Of a stretch of DNA of 64,000 nt, positions 43,772-52,794 are shown in pieces. The notes below the pieces were generated by a model that was given only the letters and a program-made list of their open reading frames with translations, did no database searches and was not told the origin of the DNA. Numbering within the stretch: the stretch's first letter is position 1; every line of letters starts with the position of its first letter. A program made the position numbers and the translations under genes. The stretch comes from an uncultured Spirochaetaceae bacterium (lineage in GTDB: Bacteria; Spirochaetota; Spirochaetia; Treponematales; Treponemataceae), in NCBI GenBank assembly GCA_902783155.1, contig CACZPR010000022.1, positions 1-64,000 of the forward strand, given 5' to 3'.

Positions 43772-44779
43772 ATGCTCTTAATAACTGACGAACATATCGA
43801 ATCCCTAAAAAAATTTATCTCCGCCCACGAGACGTTCATAATCGCCGGACACAAGGAACCGGACGGGGACTGCATATCATGCAGCATTGGAATGTCGTTC
43901 ATCCTGAGGCATCTCGGGAAACGCTGTACGCTGCTGAACATAGGACCGTTCAAGAGAACCGAGAGCAGACCCTTTGAAAGCTATTTCAAGACAGACCTTT
44001 CGTCCGTCACAAAATCCGAGAGGGCGACATCAGGGCTCATAATGGTGGACTGCTCCGAATACTCCAGGATTGGCGACATAGGCGACGAGCTAAAGGGCAT
44101 GGACACGTTCATTGTGGACCACCACAGGACAGCGAGCGTAAGCGGGAACCAGCACATAATAGACCCGACCGCACCGGCAGCGGCATGCATAGTCCTACAG
44201 ATTTTTGAGAAGATTGTGGGAAAGCCTTCCAAGGATGAGGCGCACGTCCTGTTCTTCGGAATGGCAACCGACACAGGTTTCTTCCATTATTTGAACGAAA
44301 ATGACTCAGAGGTTTTCAGGTCCGCGGCAAGACTGACCGACGCAGGTGTGAATCCACGGGAAATCTACCAGGAGATGTCCGGAGGAAAACCATGGACCAC
44401 AAGGAAGCTTCTGTCCATCCTTCTTGAAAGGGCGCAGCGTTACTGCAACGGAAAGCTGGTCGTTACCTACGAGGAACAGGCGGACACAAGAAAATATGGA
44501 CAGGAGGGACGCGACTCTGATGCACTCTATTCGCTGATGCTTGCGACGGAGGGTGTCGAGGCAGTCCTTTTTATGCGGCAGGAAAGCGACAGGACATGCA
44601 CCGCGGGATTCAGGTCCCTGAGGGACTGCGACGTAAGCGCGATTGCATCAAAGTTCGGTGGAGGCGGACACAAGAACGCGGCAGGGGCAAGCATGGAGGG
44701 ACAGATTGACATTCTCCTTCCGCAGATTGTGCGGGAATTCGAGAAAGTCCTTAACAGGGATGGTGGCGATGTTTTTTGA
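43772..44779 (+). CDS. DHH-family phosphoesterase (NrnA-like)
   Basis: 335 residues from the ATG at 43772 (AAGGA upstream); the frame extends back to 43667 without homology. DHH domain: IIAGHKEPDGDCISCSIG near residue 30, MVDCSEYSRIG, the signature VDHHRTAS, and the DHHA1 end FGGGGHKNAAGAS. Members degrade short RNA (nanoRNA), pAp or linear di-adenosine nucleotides. Because cdaA is present in this window, hydrolysis of c-di-AMP breakdown products (pApA) is a possible role, but this is inference. Confidence 0.88.
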   Translation: MLLITDEHIESLKKFISAHETFIIAGHKEPDGDCISCSIGMSFILRHLGKRCTLLNIGPFKRTESRPFESYFKTDLSSVTKSERATSGLIMVDCSEYSRIGDIGDELKGMDTFIVDHHRTASVSGNQHIIDPTAPAAACIVLQIFEKIVGKPSKDEAHVLFFGMATDTGFFHYLNENDSEVFRSAARLTDAGVNPREIYQEMSGGKPWTTRKLLSILLERAQRYCNGKLVVTYEEQADTRKYGQEGRDSDALYSLMLATEGVEAVLFMRQESDRTCTAGFRSLRDCDVSAIASKFGGGGHKNAAGASMEGQIDILLPQIVREFEKVLNRDGGDVF

Positions 44780-44970
44780 AACCACCTATTGCAAATTCTT
44801 TGATTTTTAACTACCCTATTGCTGTTGGTTTCAAGTTTTTTTGTATCCGACAGTAACAAATTTATGTGAAATATGTTTTTTCCAGCGAGGGACCCAAAAA
44901 TTTCGCATGGGATTCCCCAAAAATTATTTCGCTGTCCGAATTTTACTGCGGACTTTATGGAGGCTCTTTT

Positions 44971-45606
44971 ATGAACAGAAAACATTTCACCATTCTCGCC
45001 GCCCTGGCAATATTCTCAATGGCTGCCGTATCGGCACAGAACGCCACGGTCGAATCGGTATGCAAATCTCTGACGGCACACAAGGTGACTACGGGAAATT
45101 TCACGCAGGAAAAAAAGATTGCCAACGCAAAACGCTCCCTCAAATCAAGCGGGACCTTCCTTTTCAGCAGCACGCTTGTAATCTGGGACACAGAGAAACC
45201 GGTCGCGTCCTCTCTTATTGTCACAAACGACAAAATCATCCAGAAGTCTCCAAACGGAAAGACATCTGTTCTCAGCGGTAGCGACAACGAGGCATTCAAG
45301 GGTGTGTCACAGAGCGTAACGGCACTTTTCAGCGGCGACAAGTCAGCTCTCGAACGGAATTTCACAATCAACTTCTCCAGCACCGCTACCACATGGAAAA
45401 TGGTTCTGACACCAAAGGACAAGACTGTGGCATCTGCCATGAAGACCATAACGGTTTCCGGGACCGGAAATGCAAAATCATCAGTTTTCACGAACCTTGC
45501 CGTAGAGCAGCTTGACGGTGGGACGATAAACTACGCATTCACGGACCACAAATACAAAGAGGAGTTGTCGGATGCTGAAAAAGCACTTATCAAAACTGCA
45601 AAATAG
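44971..45606 (+). CDS. LolA-like periplasmic lipoprotein carrier
   Basis: 211 residues from the ATG at 44971, with GGAGG seven bases upstream. Signal peptide MNRKHFTILAALAIFSMAAVSA. The mature protein shows the LolA pattern: TTGNFTQEKKIANAKRSLKS, then GTFLFSSTLVIWDTEKP and a curved beta-sheet with KTITVSGTGNAKSSVF. Similar proteins sit beside MMPL exporters and carry lipids or lipoproteins across the periplasm. Its end overlaps the MMPL gene by 35 bp, so the two act together. Confidence 0.8.
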   Translation: MNRKHFTILAALAIFSMAAVSAQNATVESVCKSLTAHKVTTGNFTQEKKIANAKRSLKSSGTFLFSSTLVIWDTEKPVASSLIVTNDKIIQKSPNGKTSVLSGSDNEAFKGVSQSVTALFSGDKSALERNFTINFSSTATTWKMVLTPKDKTVASAMKTITVSGTGNAKSSVFTNLAVEQLDGGTINYAFTDHKYKEELSDAEKALIKTAK

Positions 45607-47947
45607 ACATTTTGCAATCTTTTGCGCAATCTTCCATATAATCATTATAGGGGCGTTTGCGCTATCTCTTGCATTGGGTCGCAGCCTTACAATAGACGGC
45701 GACCTTTTCAACATGCTTCCTTCCTCCACGCTCGGAAAAATCATGGGCGTGGCTGACGAAAGAATCACGGCAAGTGTTTCGCAATCAGTCTACATACTCA
45801 TATCCCACGAGGATTTCGACAAGGCAAAGGAAGTAGCCGACGAAGTTTACAGCAAACTCAAGGACAATAAATTTTTCCAGACGCTCTCACTCTACAACGG
45901 AATGGAAACGCTGAACGAGATTGAGAATTTCGTGCATCCATACAGGTGGAACCTGCTTGACGAGGATACAGTCGCCCAGCTTTCAACCCCTGATGGCGCC
46001 CAGGATTTTGCAAACAACGCACTCGCGACAGCCGGTGGATTCTATACACTCACTTCGCTCCAGAATCTTGAGACCGACCCGTTTCTGCTTGACGAGCAGG
46101 CAACAATGACATACATAGCCGCGGTTCAGAACGCCGGGGCCACAATGACGACAAAGGATGGCGTACTTGCTTCGGAAAAGGACGGCAGGTGGTACATCTT
46201 CATGAGCGGAATTCTGACCAAGGAAGGCTCCGCCATAGCAAGCAGCGACAACGGTGTGACATCAATATACAGCGTGTGCAATCCACTTGAAAAGGACGGC
46301 ATCCGTTTCGCATATTCAGGCGTCCCCTTCAACAGCCACAAGACCTCAAACAACGCCGTGCGGGAGATGGGCGTAGTCTCCGTCATATCTATTGCGTTCA
46401 TAATAATTCTTCTACTGATTGTGTTCAGGGGGGCAACACCACTCGTTGCATCCCTCCTCTCAATCGCGGTGTCCATGGCGACAGGATTTGCGGCGACGCA
46501 TCTCATTTTTTCCAATGTGCACGTGCTCAGCATGCTGCTAGGAACATCGCTTATCGGTTCCTGCATAGACTACAGCCTGCATTTCTTTATGAACTGGAAG
46601 GGAAACCAGCTTCTGAATTCCGGTGCAGAAATCAGGAGACACATACGGAAAGGCCTTGTCCTGTCCCTTCTTTCAACAATAATCTGCTATGTGATGCTAC
46701 TCTTCACACCGTTCACCCTGCTGAAACAGCTTGGAGTGTTCTCGTCAGTCGGAATATTCAGTTCCTTCTTGACAGTGAGCTGTCTGTACCCCCTTATCAA
46801 GGTTCCGTCGGAAAACAAAAGGACCATACCGCTTCTTAAACTGTACCACAGCTCCCCCCTCAAGAAGAGCCACCTCACACGCAGCATTGCGACGGTAGCC
46901 AGCTTTGTTGTCCTAATACTGATTCTGGTCATAAACCATGACAAGGCAAAAATCCATAACGACATGTGGGAGCTCTCAAAAATGGAGGGCAGGATTCTGG
47001 ATGACTACAACACCATGCAGGATGTCACCCACTACAACCCGTCGGGATGGTTCATAATCAGCGGTGACAGCGAGGACGAGGTTCTGAAAAACGAGGAGCT
47101 TGTCTGCAAAACTCTCGACGAGTACGGACAGGGAAGACCTGGCTTTGGGTATCTTGCGACATCCCAGTTCATACCGTCTCGTGAAAAGCAGGAAAAATCC
47201 ATAAGCGCGAGCCGCAACCTTGTTCCGTTGATTTCCGACCAGCTTGACATGCTGGGAATAGAGCCGGAGTACGAGGAAACAATAAGGAAGGAACTTGACG
47301 AGGCCCAGTCGAACATACTGATGCCGGGTGCGGATCTTCCGGAAGCCATATCCACACTGATTTCACCGCTGTGGCTCGGTGTCATAGACGGAAAGCACTA
47401 TTCGGTGGTCATGCCGGTTCTGCTGCAGGAATCCGTGCCGTACAGGGAAATCGCCGGAAACAACGAGAACCTCTATTTCGAGGACAAGATGGACGACCTG
47501 GCGAAGGGGCTTGACAAGCTTACCAGACTGATTTTCATACTCTTCTCAATCGCGTATGTCATAATAGTCGTGGTCCTGAAATTCTTCTACACATGGCGGC
47601 AGACCATCAAGATTGCGCGAATACCGCTCATGAGCATACTCGCAATAATCGACGTGTTCATAATATCCGGGAACCCGATTGAATTCTTCTGTGTCACAGG
47701 AATGATTCTGGTGTTCGGTCTCGGCCTTGACTACATGATTTACATGATAGAAAACATGACCCGGACAACATCGGACAACAAGCATCTGGACCACACAAAG
47801 CTGGAGCCATTCAGCGTCATAGTTTCATTTGTGACAACGGCCGTTTCGTTCGGCGCACTTGCGTTCAGCTCCTTCGTGCCTGTCCATGCCATCGGTCTTT
47901 CAATTTGCACCGGAATAATTGCGGCGTACATTGGAACAGTGTTCTAG
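45572..47947 (+). CDS. MMPL/RND-family membrane exporter
   Basis: 791 residues. Two halves, each with one membrane helix, a large extracytoplasmic loop and then a group of about five helices, the layout of hydrophobe and lipid exporters such as MmpL and HpnN. First group about 270-420 (SVISIAFIIILLLIVFRG, GSCIDYSLHFFMNW, SLLSTIICYVMLLF); second about 660-791 with GLGLDYMIYMIENM, the conserved acidic/tyrosine stretch in the pore helix. The C-terminus ends abruptly inside the last helix (IIAAYIGTVF), a little shorter than usual. It overlaps the LolA-like gene and is followed by a lipoprotein gene 12 bp away. Confidence 0.85.
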   Translation: MLKKHLSKLQNRHFAIFCAIFHIIIIGAFALSLALGRSLTIDGDLFNMLPSSTLGKIMGVADERITASVSQSVYILISHEDFDKAKEVADEVYSKLKDNKFFQTLSLYNGMETLNEIENFVHPYRWNLLDEDTVAQLSTPDGAQDFANNALATAGGFYTLTSLQNLETDPFLLDEQATMTYIAAVQNAGATMTTKDGVLASEKDGRWYIFMSGILTKEGSAIASSDNGVTSIYSVCNPLEKDGIRFAYSGVPFNSHKTSNNAVREMGVVSVISIAFIIILLLIVFRGATPLVASLLSIAVSMATGFAATHLIFSNVHVLSMLLGTSLIGSCIDYSLHFFMNWKGNQLLNSGAEIRRHIRKGLVLSLLSTIICYVMLLFTPFTLLKQLGVFSSVGIFSSFLTVSCLYPLIKVPSENKRTIPLLKLYHSSPLKKSHLTRSIATVASFVVLILILVINHDKAKIHNDMWELSKMEGRILDDYNTMQDVTHYNPSGWFIISGDSEDEVLKNEELVCKTLDEYGQGRPGFGYLATSQFIPSREKQEKSISASRNLVPLISDQLDMLGIEPEYEETIRKELDEAQSNILMPGADLPEAISTLISPLWLGVIDGKHYSVVMPVLLQESVPYREIAGNNENLYFEDKMDDLAKGLDKLTRLIFILFSIAYVIIVVVLKFFYTWRQTIKIARIPLMSILAIIDVFIISGNPIEFFCVTGMILVFGLGLDYMIYMIENMTRTTSDNKHLDHTKLEPFSVIVSFVTTAVSFGALAFSSFVPVHAIGLSICTGIIAAYIGTVF

Positions 47948-47959
47948 TCGGGGGATAAA

Positions 47960-48586
47960 ATGAAAAAGGCAGCAAACAAAATCCGTGCATTCGTTCTGGC
48001 ATTGTCCACAACCGTGGCTGTGTCGGTTCTGTGCTCATGCGCATCAACAGGCAGCACGGTGTCCACGGCAAAAAAGCTTTCGTCTGTATACGTCACAAAC
48101 ACGAACAAAATAAAGGTCCTTATGCCGGAATACATGGGCGGGGAAATCGATTCGCTCTATATTTTTTCGGCTGATTTCGGGAGCCAGAGTCTTTCGGCGC
48201 TGTCATACTTTTTTTCGGACCAAACGGAAATGAGCCTGACACTTCTGAGCGACTTTGGACCGGACATTGGACACCTGAACTACGACGGAACCACTGTGGA
48301 CTTTGTTCTTCCTGTCAAGGCCCCAATCAAGGGGGAATACATTGTTGCTGACCTGCAGAACATCTTCTACCCCGCCGATTGTCTTTCCGAAAACTACAGC
48401 GCAGCGGGGCTGGTCTTTGAATCAACAAGCATGGAAGACGGAAGTGAAGTACGAACCATTTCATCAAAAAACAAGCCGGTAGAAAAAATCACGATAAAGT
48501 ATTCCGATGACAAAATTCCGAATGAGGTCGTCCTTGAAAACACGCTCCGTGGCTACAGCTACACTCTGGAGATGGCCGAGGAGTAG
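47960..48586 (+). CDS. Lipoprotein of the MMPL/LolA module (possibly DUF3261-like)
   Basis: 208 residues. Signal peptide with lipobox VLCSCAST (Cys at about 27); GGGGGAT precedes the ATG. The mature part has paired beta strands and reads SLTLLSDFGPDIGHLNYDGTTVDFVLPV, with IKYSDDKIPNEVVLEN near the end. Small lipoproteins in aryl-polyene and related lipid clusters (DUF3261) occupy the same position after MMPL and LolA genes. I infer the same role from order and size; sequence similarity is not certain. Confidence 0.65.
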   Translation: MKKAANKIRAFVLALSTTVAVSVLCSCASTGSTVSTAKKLSSVYVTNTNKIKVLMPEYMGGEIDSLYIFSADFGSQSLSALSYFFSDQTEMSLTLLSDFGPDIGHLNYDGTTVDFVLPVKAPIKGEYIVADLQNIFYPADCLSENYSAAGLVFESTSMEDGSEVRTISSKNKPVEKITIKYSDDKIPNEVVLENTLRGYSYTLEMAEE

Positions 48587-48639
48587 ATTGCGTTCGTGCA
48601 ATTGTTTTAAAATATTTGCACCAAAACTTTAATTATATC

Positions 48640-48668
48640 TTGACAAGATTGGTCAAATGTAATATCAT
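48640..48668 (+). promoter_or_regulatory. Promoter of tRNA-Lys
   Basis: Perfect TTGACA (48640-48645), a 17-bp spacer and TATCAT (48663-48668). A TATAAT also overlaps at 48668-48673, at poor spacing. Confidence 0.85.
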
Positions 48669-48690
48669 ATAATCACTTCGGTAAGAAGTT

Positions 48691-48763
48691 GGGCTATTAG
48701 CTCAGTCGGTAGAGCAACGCCCTTTTAAGGCGTGGGTCTGCAGTTCGAATCTGCAATAGCTCA
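48691..48763 (+). tRNA. tRNA-Lys (UUU)
   Basis: 73 nt. Acceptor GGGCTAT/ATAGCTC with one G-T pair, D arm TAGCTCAGTCGGTAGAGCA, anticodon stem ACGCC/GGCGT with loop CTTTTAA, T arm AGTTCGAATCT. CCA not encoded. Confidence 0.96.
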
Positions 48764-48766
48764 TTG

Positions 48767-48798
48767 AAAGAACTCCATTTCGGGGTTCTTTTTTTTTG
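48767..48798 (+). terminator. Intrinsic terminator of tRNA-Lys
   Basis: AAAGAACTCC pairs with GGGGTTCTTT across a short ATTTC loop, followed by a run of T. Confidence 0.9.
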
Positions 48799-48841
48799 CC
48801 CAACCAATTTGTTTTTTCGTGCGACAGGGTGGTTATTTCAC

Positions 48842-48877
48842 AAAAAATTGGGACCCCACATTGATTGCGAGGTCCCG
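48842..48877 (-). terminator. Intrinsic terminator of the PEGA protein gene
   Basis: Minus strand: GGGACC (48876-48871) pairs with GGTCCC (48855-48850), followed by AATTTTTTG. It lies about 25 bases after the stop codon at 48901. Confidence 0.75.
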
Positions 48878-48900
48878 GTGTAATTGCCAGCAACATGGTG

Positions 48901-50805
48901 TCAGTCGAACGAGATTCCTATGGTCGCGCCAACAGAATCTGTCCATCCAATGCCCTGGAAGTAGCGTCTGGCATAAAATCCGCCAATAGAAAACTTGTCA
49001 AAAATGAAGTCGCAACCAAGCTTGCCCTCGAAGAAGAATCCACGCGGAAGACTATCGGACGCCCCCTTTGCTCCAGATGACATGTAGTAGCCAATTCCAG
49101 CCTGGAGGAACGGACGCGCCATGTAGAACGTGTAGCTTCCGCCCACAAAGAAATCCACTCCACCAAGAACAGTTGTGTCGGGATTGTAGGACGGAGAGTT
49201 TTTATCCATAAAGATGGTCCCGAAAAGTCCCAGCCCGCCGTAAATGTTTTTTCCTCCAAAGCAGATGTCCAGTCCAAAATCGGCACCACCAAACAGTGGT
49301 CCCAGGCTCGGTCCAACATTGAAATAGATTCCCGGCCCCTTGGACTCCTGGTCGTAGTCATTTATTCTTGAGTTGATTGTAAAGTTCACGGACCTTGAGA
49401 CTCCACCGCCCTTAAGAGTCGCCGTGTATGTCCCATCATGCAGAGGCTCGCCGTTCAGCTTTCCATCCCAATATGCGGAGCCTGTCCAGGTGTCAAAGTA
49501 AACGTCTATGGAACCCACGTTAATGCCGGAGCTGTCGGAAATGTCAATCCAGCCGGACTCAGGACCGTTTACCGACCAGAGGAAGCGGATTTCGTTGTGG
49601 ACATGCTTGTTGTTCGGGTTGAACTCCCTAACGCTCGTCGAGAAGGACGATATACGGAAAGGAGCCACATCCATAAACTCGTCAACCACCGTATACCTGT
49701 CCCGCTCTATATAGACAGTGTCAGTAAGTTCCTGGTACCCAAACGCGGACAAAACGATTGTGTATGTTCCCTCGTCTATCTCGTACTCGTTTTTGGAGAT
49801 TTCCTTACCGTTGATTTTGACTGTCGCATCCGCTGGGCTGGTCCTCACGCTAAGGTAGCCGGAAATTTTTTCAAGATAGAAGTCCTTCGTGGAAATGTAT
49901 CCACCGGTGAGACGGATGTTCTCTGTTTTTGTCTGGTAGTGGGTCTTGGAGATGCGGACTGTGTGCGGCCCCGGCTCCAAATCCCTTATGGTCGTTGGGG
50001 AGGTCCCCTTTCGCTCGCCGTCGATATAGACATCGGCCCCGGGAACATTTGAGCGCACCTCAAGACCTGCTGTCTTCATCGTAAATGTGGCGGACTTGGA
50101 TTCACCGTCGGATATGTGGAACGGAAAGGTCTCGTCATCAAAATTGCCCTTAGCGGCCCTAAGAAGATGGTAGCCAGAAGGAATGTCGCTTATGACAAGT
50201 GGTGCTGTCCCCTTGTAAACACCGTCCAGATAGATTCCGACACCATTCACATTTGTAACTCGGACACTTATCTGCGAAATCTTCATGCTCAGGTTTACAC
50301 TTGCGGTCTCACCGGCAGCAACATAGACAGAAGCGGTCTCGTCCTTGCAGTTGCGCTTGGACACCCTTACACTGTGGGTCCCCTCCCTGACATTCTGAAT
50401 CGTTAGCGGAGTATACCCCTTGAACGTGCCATCCAGATATACAGAAGCACCACTAACGTTGCCTGTCTTTACCGAAAGAGAACCGGTTGTGGCGGCCCTC
50501 CTCAGGTTTGCGTAGATGCGCTCCACATGTCCATCGGAAAGAATGCGGCAGTCCCTGTGCGTCTCGGTTATATACCCGGATGCCCTGACCTCAATATCGT
50601 ACCAGGTTCCCGTGCTGACCTCAACGCGGCATGGAGTGTAGCCGGCAAACCTACCGTTGAGCGAGACTGTCGCCCCCCGGACGTTGGAATCGACATCATA
50701 ATATGCGACCCCGGAATAAGCGAATGCCGGAGTTCCAAGCGAGAATATGAAAAAAAGAACGCGGAGCAAGGAAAACATGGCCCCGAAACATTTTGCACGT
50801 CTCAA
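48901..50805 (-). CDS. Exported PEGA-repeat protein with a barrel-like C-terminus
   Basis: 634 residues. A signal peptide ends near SLGTPAFA. Five PEGA-type repeats follow (about 40-340): GATVSLNGRFAGYTPCRVEV, GASVYLDGTFKGYTPLTI, GVGIYLDGVYKGTAPLVI, ADVYIDGERKGTSPTTI and ATVKINGKEISKNEYEI. A FlgD-like beta region (about 385-470) and a glycine/aromatic-rich C-terminus (about 480-634, GGLGLFGTIFMD, FLQAGIGYYMSSG) with alternating strands, suggesting a small outer-membrane barrel, complete it. PEGA repeats may bind envelope glycans or proteins. The start is uncertain: TTG at 50805 has GGGGGAG four bases upstream, while ATG at 50778 has no proper site. Confidence 0.8.
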   Translation of the reverse strand: MRRAKCFGAMFSLLRVLFFIFSLGTPAFAYSGVAYYDVDSNVRGATVSLNGRFAGYTPCRVEVSTGTWYDIEVRASGYITETHRDCRILSDGHVERIYANLRRAATTGSLSVKTGNVSGASVYLDGTFKGYTPLTIQNVREGTHSVRVSKRNCKDETASVYVAAGETASVNLSMKISQISVRVTNVNGVGIYLDGVYKGTAPLVISDIPSGYHLLRAAKGNFDDETFPFHISDGESKSATFTMKTAGLEVRSNVPGADVYIDGERKGTSPTTIRDLEPGPHTVRISKTHYQTKTENIRLTGGYISTKDFYLEKISGYLSVRTSPADATVKINGKEISKNEYEIDEGTYTIVLSAFGYQELTDTVYIERDRYTVVDEFMDVAPFRISSFSTSVREFNPNNKHVHNEIRFLWSVNGPESGWIDISDSSGINVGSIDVYFDTWTGSAYWDGKLNGEPLHDGTYTATLKGGGVSRSVNFTINSRINDYDQESKGPGIYFNVGPSLGPLFGGADFGLDICFGGKNIYGGLGLFGTIFMDKNSPSYNPDTTVLGGVDFFVGGSYTFYMARPFLQAGIGYYMSSGAKGASDSLPRGFFFEGKLGCDFIFDKFSIGGFYARRYFQGIGWTDSVGATIGISFD

Positions 50806-50834
50806 TCAACTCCCCCTTTGCCCCGGCAGTCCAG

Positions 50835-51215
50835 CTAATCGGAATAAGATTCTGCTACGGCCTGGGCCTTAAACCTATTGTCATACAGTGTCACAAGACT
50901 TTCGTCGAGCCACCCCTGCTCAAACCAGTACCAAATTACGGTATGCTCGGTCTTACCGGCCCCGGTTGTGACGTACCTGTTCCCAAGAACCTGCATTATC
51001 TCACCGCGCCTGGCATGTGCGACAACCGGACTCTCAAACGATGGGTCCTTCCTGAACGCCGCATAGGGCTCGTGGACCAAAGCCCAGTCCACACTTGGGG
51101 AAAGCTCCCGCGAATTGGAGTCTGAAATGTCAATCATCTTGGTCCTGCCGCATGACACAAGCGAAAAAGCCGCAAGAACAACGAGGATTGCAAATCCACC
51201 AAACCTTTTCATCAT
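50835..51215 (-). CDS. Small SH3-like lipoprotein
   Basis: 126 residues. Lipobox SLVSC (Cys at about 22). The mature part has an SH3b-like pattern, ALVHEPYAAFRKDPSFESPVVAHARRGEIMQVLG, then WYWFEQGWLDESLVTLYDNR. Similar spirochaetal lipoproteins carry bacterial SH3 domains that bind peptidoglycan peptides. It starts in an ATGA overlap with mutT; the adjacent second ATG (51212) is equally possible. Confidence 0.78.
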   Translation of the reverse strand: MMKRFGGFAILVVLAAFSLVSCGRTKMIDISDSNSRELSPSVDWALVHEPYAAFRKDPSFESPVVAHARRGEIMQVLGNRYVTTGAGKTEHTVIWYWFEQGWLDESLVTLYDNRFKAQAVAESYSD

Positions 51216-51622
51216 CTGCCACCGCCAAGAACAAATTTTTTTACATCGGGATAAACCAAGAGGTCGCTGTCAACAAAATCCAGAGAGGCAATCTCCTCAA
51301 TGTCGGCCCACCTGTATTCGGTATGCTCGGTCAGTCTGTACTTGAAAAAAATTCCACGGTGAGGAACCTTCACAGCGTACGCATGCAGAAGATTCTCGCC
51401 ATTGTGCTCAAAAACCGCCTTGGAAATCATGGCTCCTGGTCTGACCTTGATTCCAAACTCCTCGCCGAACTCACGAACTATGGCCTGGGAGTCGGTCTCA
51501 CCCTCCTCAACCTTGCCGCCCGGAAATTCCCAGCGTCCACCCATCTGTCCAACAGGATTTCTGTGCGCAATCAGCACCTTCCTTCCATGTACTGCTATTC
51601 CTGCAATCGATGTCTTTGGCAT
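51212..51622 (-). CDS. mutT: MutT-type NUDIX hydrolase (8-oxo-dGTP diphosphatase family)
   Basis: 136 residues. The NUDIX box is complete at 36-58 (GKVEEGETDSQAIVREFGEEFGI), preceded by the GGRWEFPGG stretch typical of MutT. Substrate assignment to 8-oxo-dGTP is by family and not proven; nucleotide-sugar hydrolases share the box. GGGGGT precedes the ATG. It is coupled to the SH3-like lipoprotein gene by an overlap. Confidence 0.88.
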   Translation of the reverse strand: MPKTSIAGIAVHGRKVLIAHRNPVGQMGGRWEFPGGKVEEGETDSQAIVREFGEEFGIKVRPGAMISKAVFEHNGENLLHAYAVKVPHRGIFFKYRLTEHTEYRWADIEEIASLDFVDSDLLVYPDVKKFVLGGGR

Positions 51623-51644
51623 AACACTTTACCCCCGTATAAGG

Positions 51645-52127
51645 TTACAGGATTATAATCTTCGGCAGAATGAAATGCAGCAGGGCCGTTATGAAACATA
51701 GAACGCCGATATACTTTCTGGAATTGATGAAGATTGCCTTAAGCCTGTCGTCCAGCTCAAAATCAGGTGCGGAGGTCGTTATGGCGTAGAACTCCAGAAG
51801 AATTGACGCGCCGCCCATCAGACCCGCGAAAGAAGGAAGAAGGTCCCCAAGAATCACAATGCCGCCGTAGGGTGAAAACAGTTTGACAAATCCAACAAGG
51901 ATGGAAATCAGCCCCACCAAAAAACGGACGCTCCTGCCGTTCAGTCCCTTGAAATCCCTGCGCTTTTTGGCCGGAACCGTCTCCTGCGGTTTTTCATCGG
52001 AACCAGATTCCAAAACGTCCGGGACCGACTTAAGCTCGCCATCGGCCTTGGTCAAATCAAGTCCGTAGACAAGAATGAGTCCGGCAAAAATATTCATTAC
52101 AATCGATAGACAATAAAACTGTACCAT
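51645..52127 (-). CDS. Integral membrane protein of unknown function
   Basis: 160 residues, AAGGA seven bases before the ATG. Four hydrophobic segments: about 5-23, 68-86, 90-112 and 138-158, with a polar basic loop of about 45 residues (GSDEKPQETVPAKKRRDFKG) after the first. No family recognised. Lies between mutT and a single-helix protein in a minus-strand envelope block. Confidence 0.7.
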   Translation of the reverse strand: MVQFYCLSIVMNIFAGLILVYGLDLTKADGELKSVPDVLESGSDEKPQETVPAKKRRDFKGLNGRSVRFLVGLISILVGFVKLFSPYGGIVILGDLLPSFAGLMGGASILLEFYAITTSAPDFELDDRLKAIFINSRKYIGVLCFITALLHFILPKIIIL

Positions 52128-52190
52128 AAATGCATCCTTATAGCTTCATTCTACCACATAAAAAAAAATTTTGGTAGATGGTTGGAACGA

Positions 52191-52781
52191 CTATTTTGCA
52201 ACAACATTGCAGACAAGCTCCCGCGTCACACCGTCACAGGATGCGGAGGCCCTTATCTTTTCCACGCTGTAGTTCGGGAAAATCAATCTGCAAATCTCCT
52301 GCTCGCCGGAATCCTTGAAATCGAAAACCACATTCTGGGTAGCCACATCGTCCCCGTCGCTGTCCACTGATGTCACCGCAAATTCGACAGTCTTTGGACC
52401 AACCCCGTCACGGTACTCCCTCGTCCCAAGCCTGTGCATTTCGATTGAGACATACACTTCGTCGCCAAAGGAAAATGAGGAGAGGCTGCACGACACCCCG
52501 CTTACGGAGCCCTCGTTGTTTTTTCTGCCAAAAAGGCTCACGCAGAGGACCACGGCGAACGTTATAATCATTGTAAAAAAAATGGCGCGGTTCATTTTTG
52601 TGCTGACAAGGACCCGGAAGATTCCCTTTTTTGGTGCGGTCTTTCCTGTCGCAAGGTCGCTGTAGATTTTCTTTTCGTACTTCCTGAACTCGCCGTCCTT
52701 GTGGTGGAAGACTATTGGCTCCTCGCCGTCGGCATATCCATCTGAAGGTCCAAGTGAAAAATTTGATTCGGAATCGTCCAT
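52191..52781 (-). CDS. Single-helix membrane protein of unknown function
   Basis: 196 residues, GGGGGAG four bases before the ATG. About 70 polar cytoplasmic residues, one membrane segment (about 70-90, AIFFTMIITFAVVLCVSLF), then an extracytoplasmic beta-rich domain (LSSFSFGDEVYVSIEMH, TVEFAVTSVDSDGDDVATQ). It ends with a likely disulfide-capable Cys pair (ASCDGVTRELVCNVV). It follows the lipoprotein gene at 52795 closely and probably shares its transcript. Confidence 0.7.
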   Translation of the reverse strand: MDDSESNFSLGPSDGYADGEEPIVFHHKDGEFRKYEKKIYSDLATGKTAPKKGIFRVLVSTKMNRAIFFTMIITFAVVLCVSLFGRKNNEGSVSGVSCSLSSFSFGDEVYVSIEMHRLGTREYRDGVGPKTVEFAVTSVDSDGDDVATQNVVFDFKDSGEQEICRLIFPNYSVEKIRASASCDGVTRELVCNVVAK

Positions 52782-52794
52782 GTCACTCCCCCGT

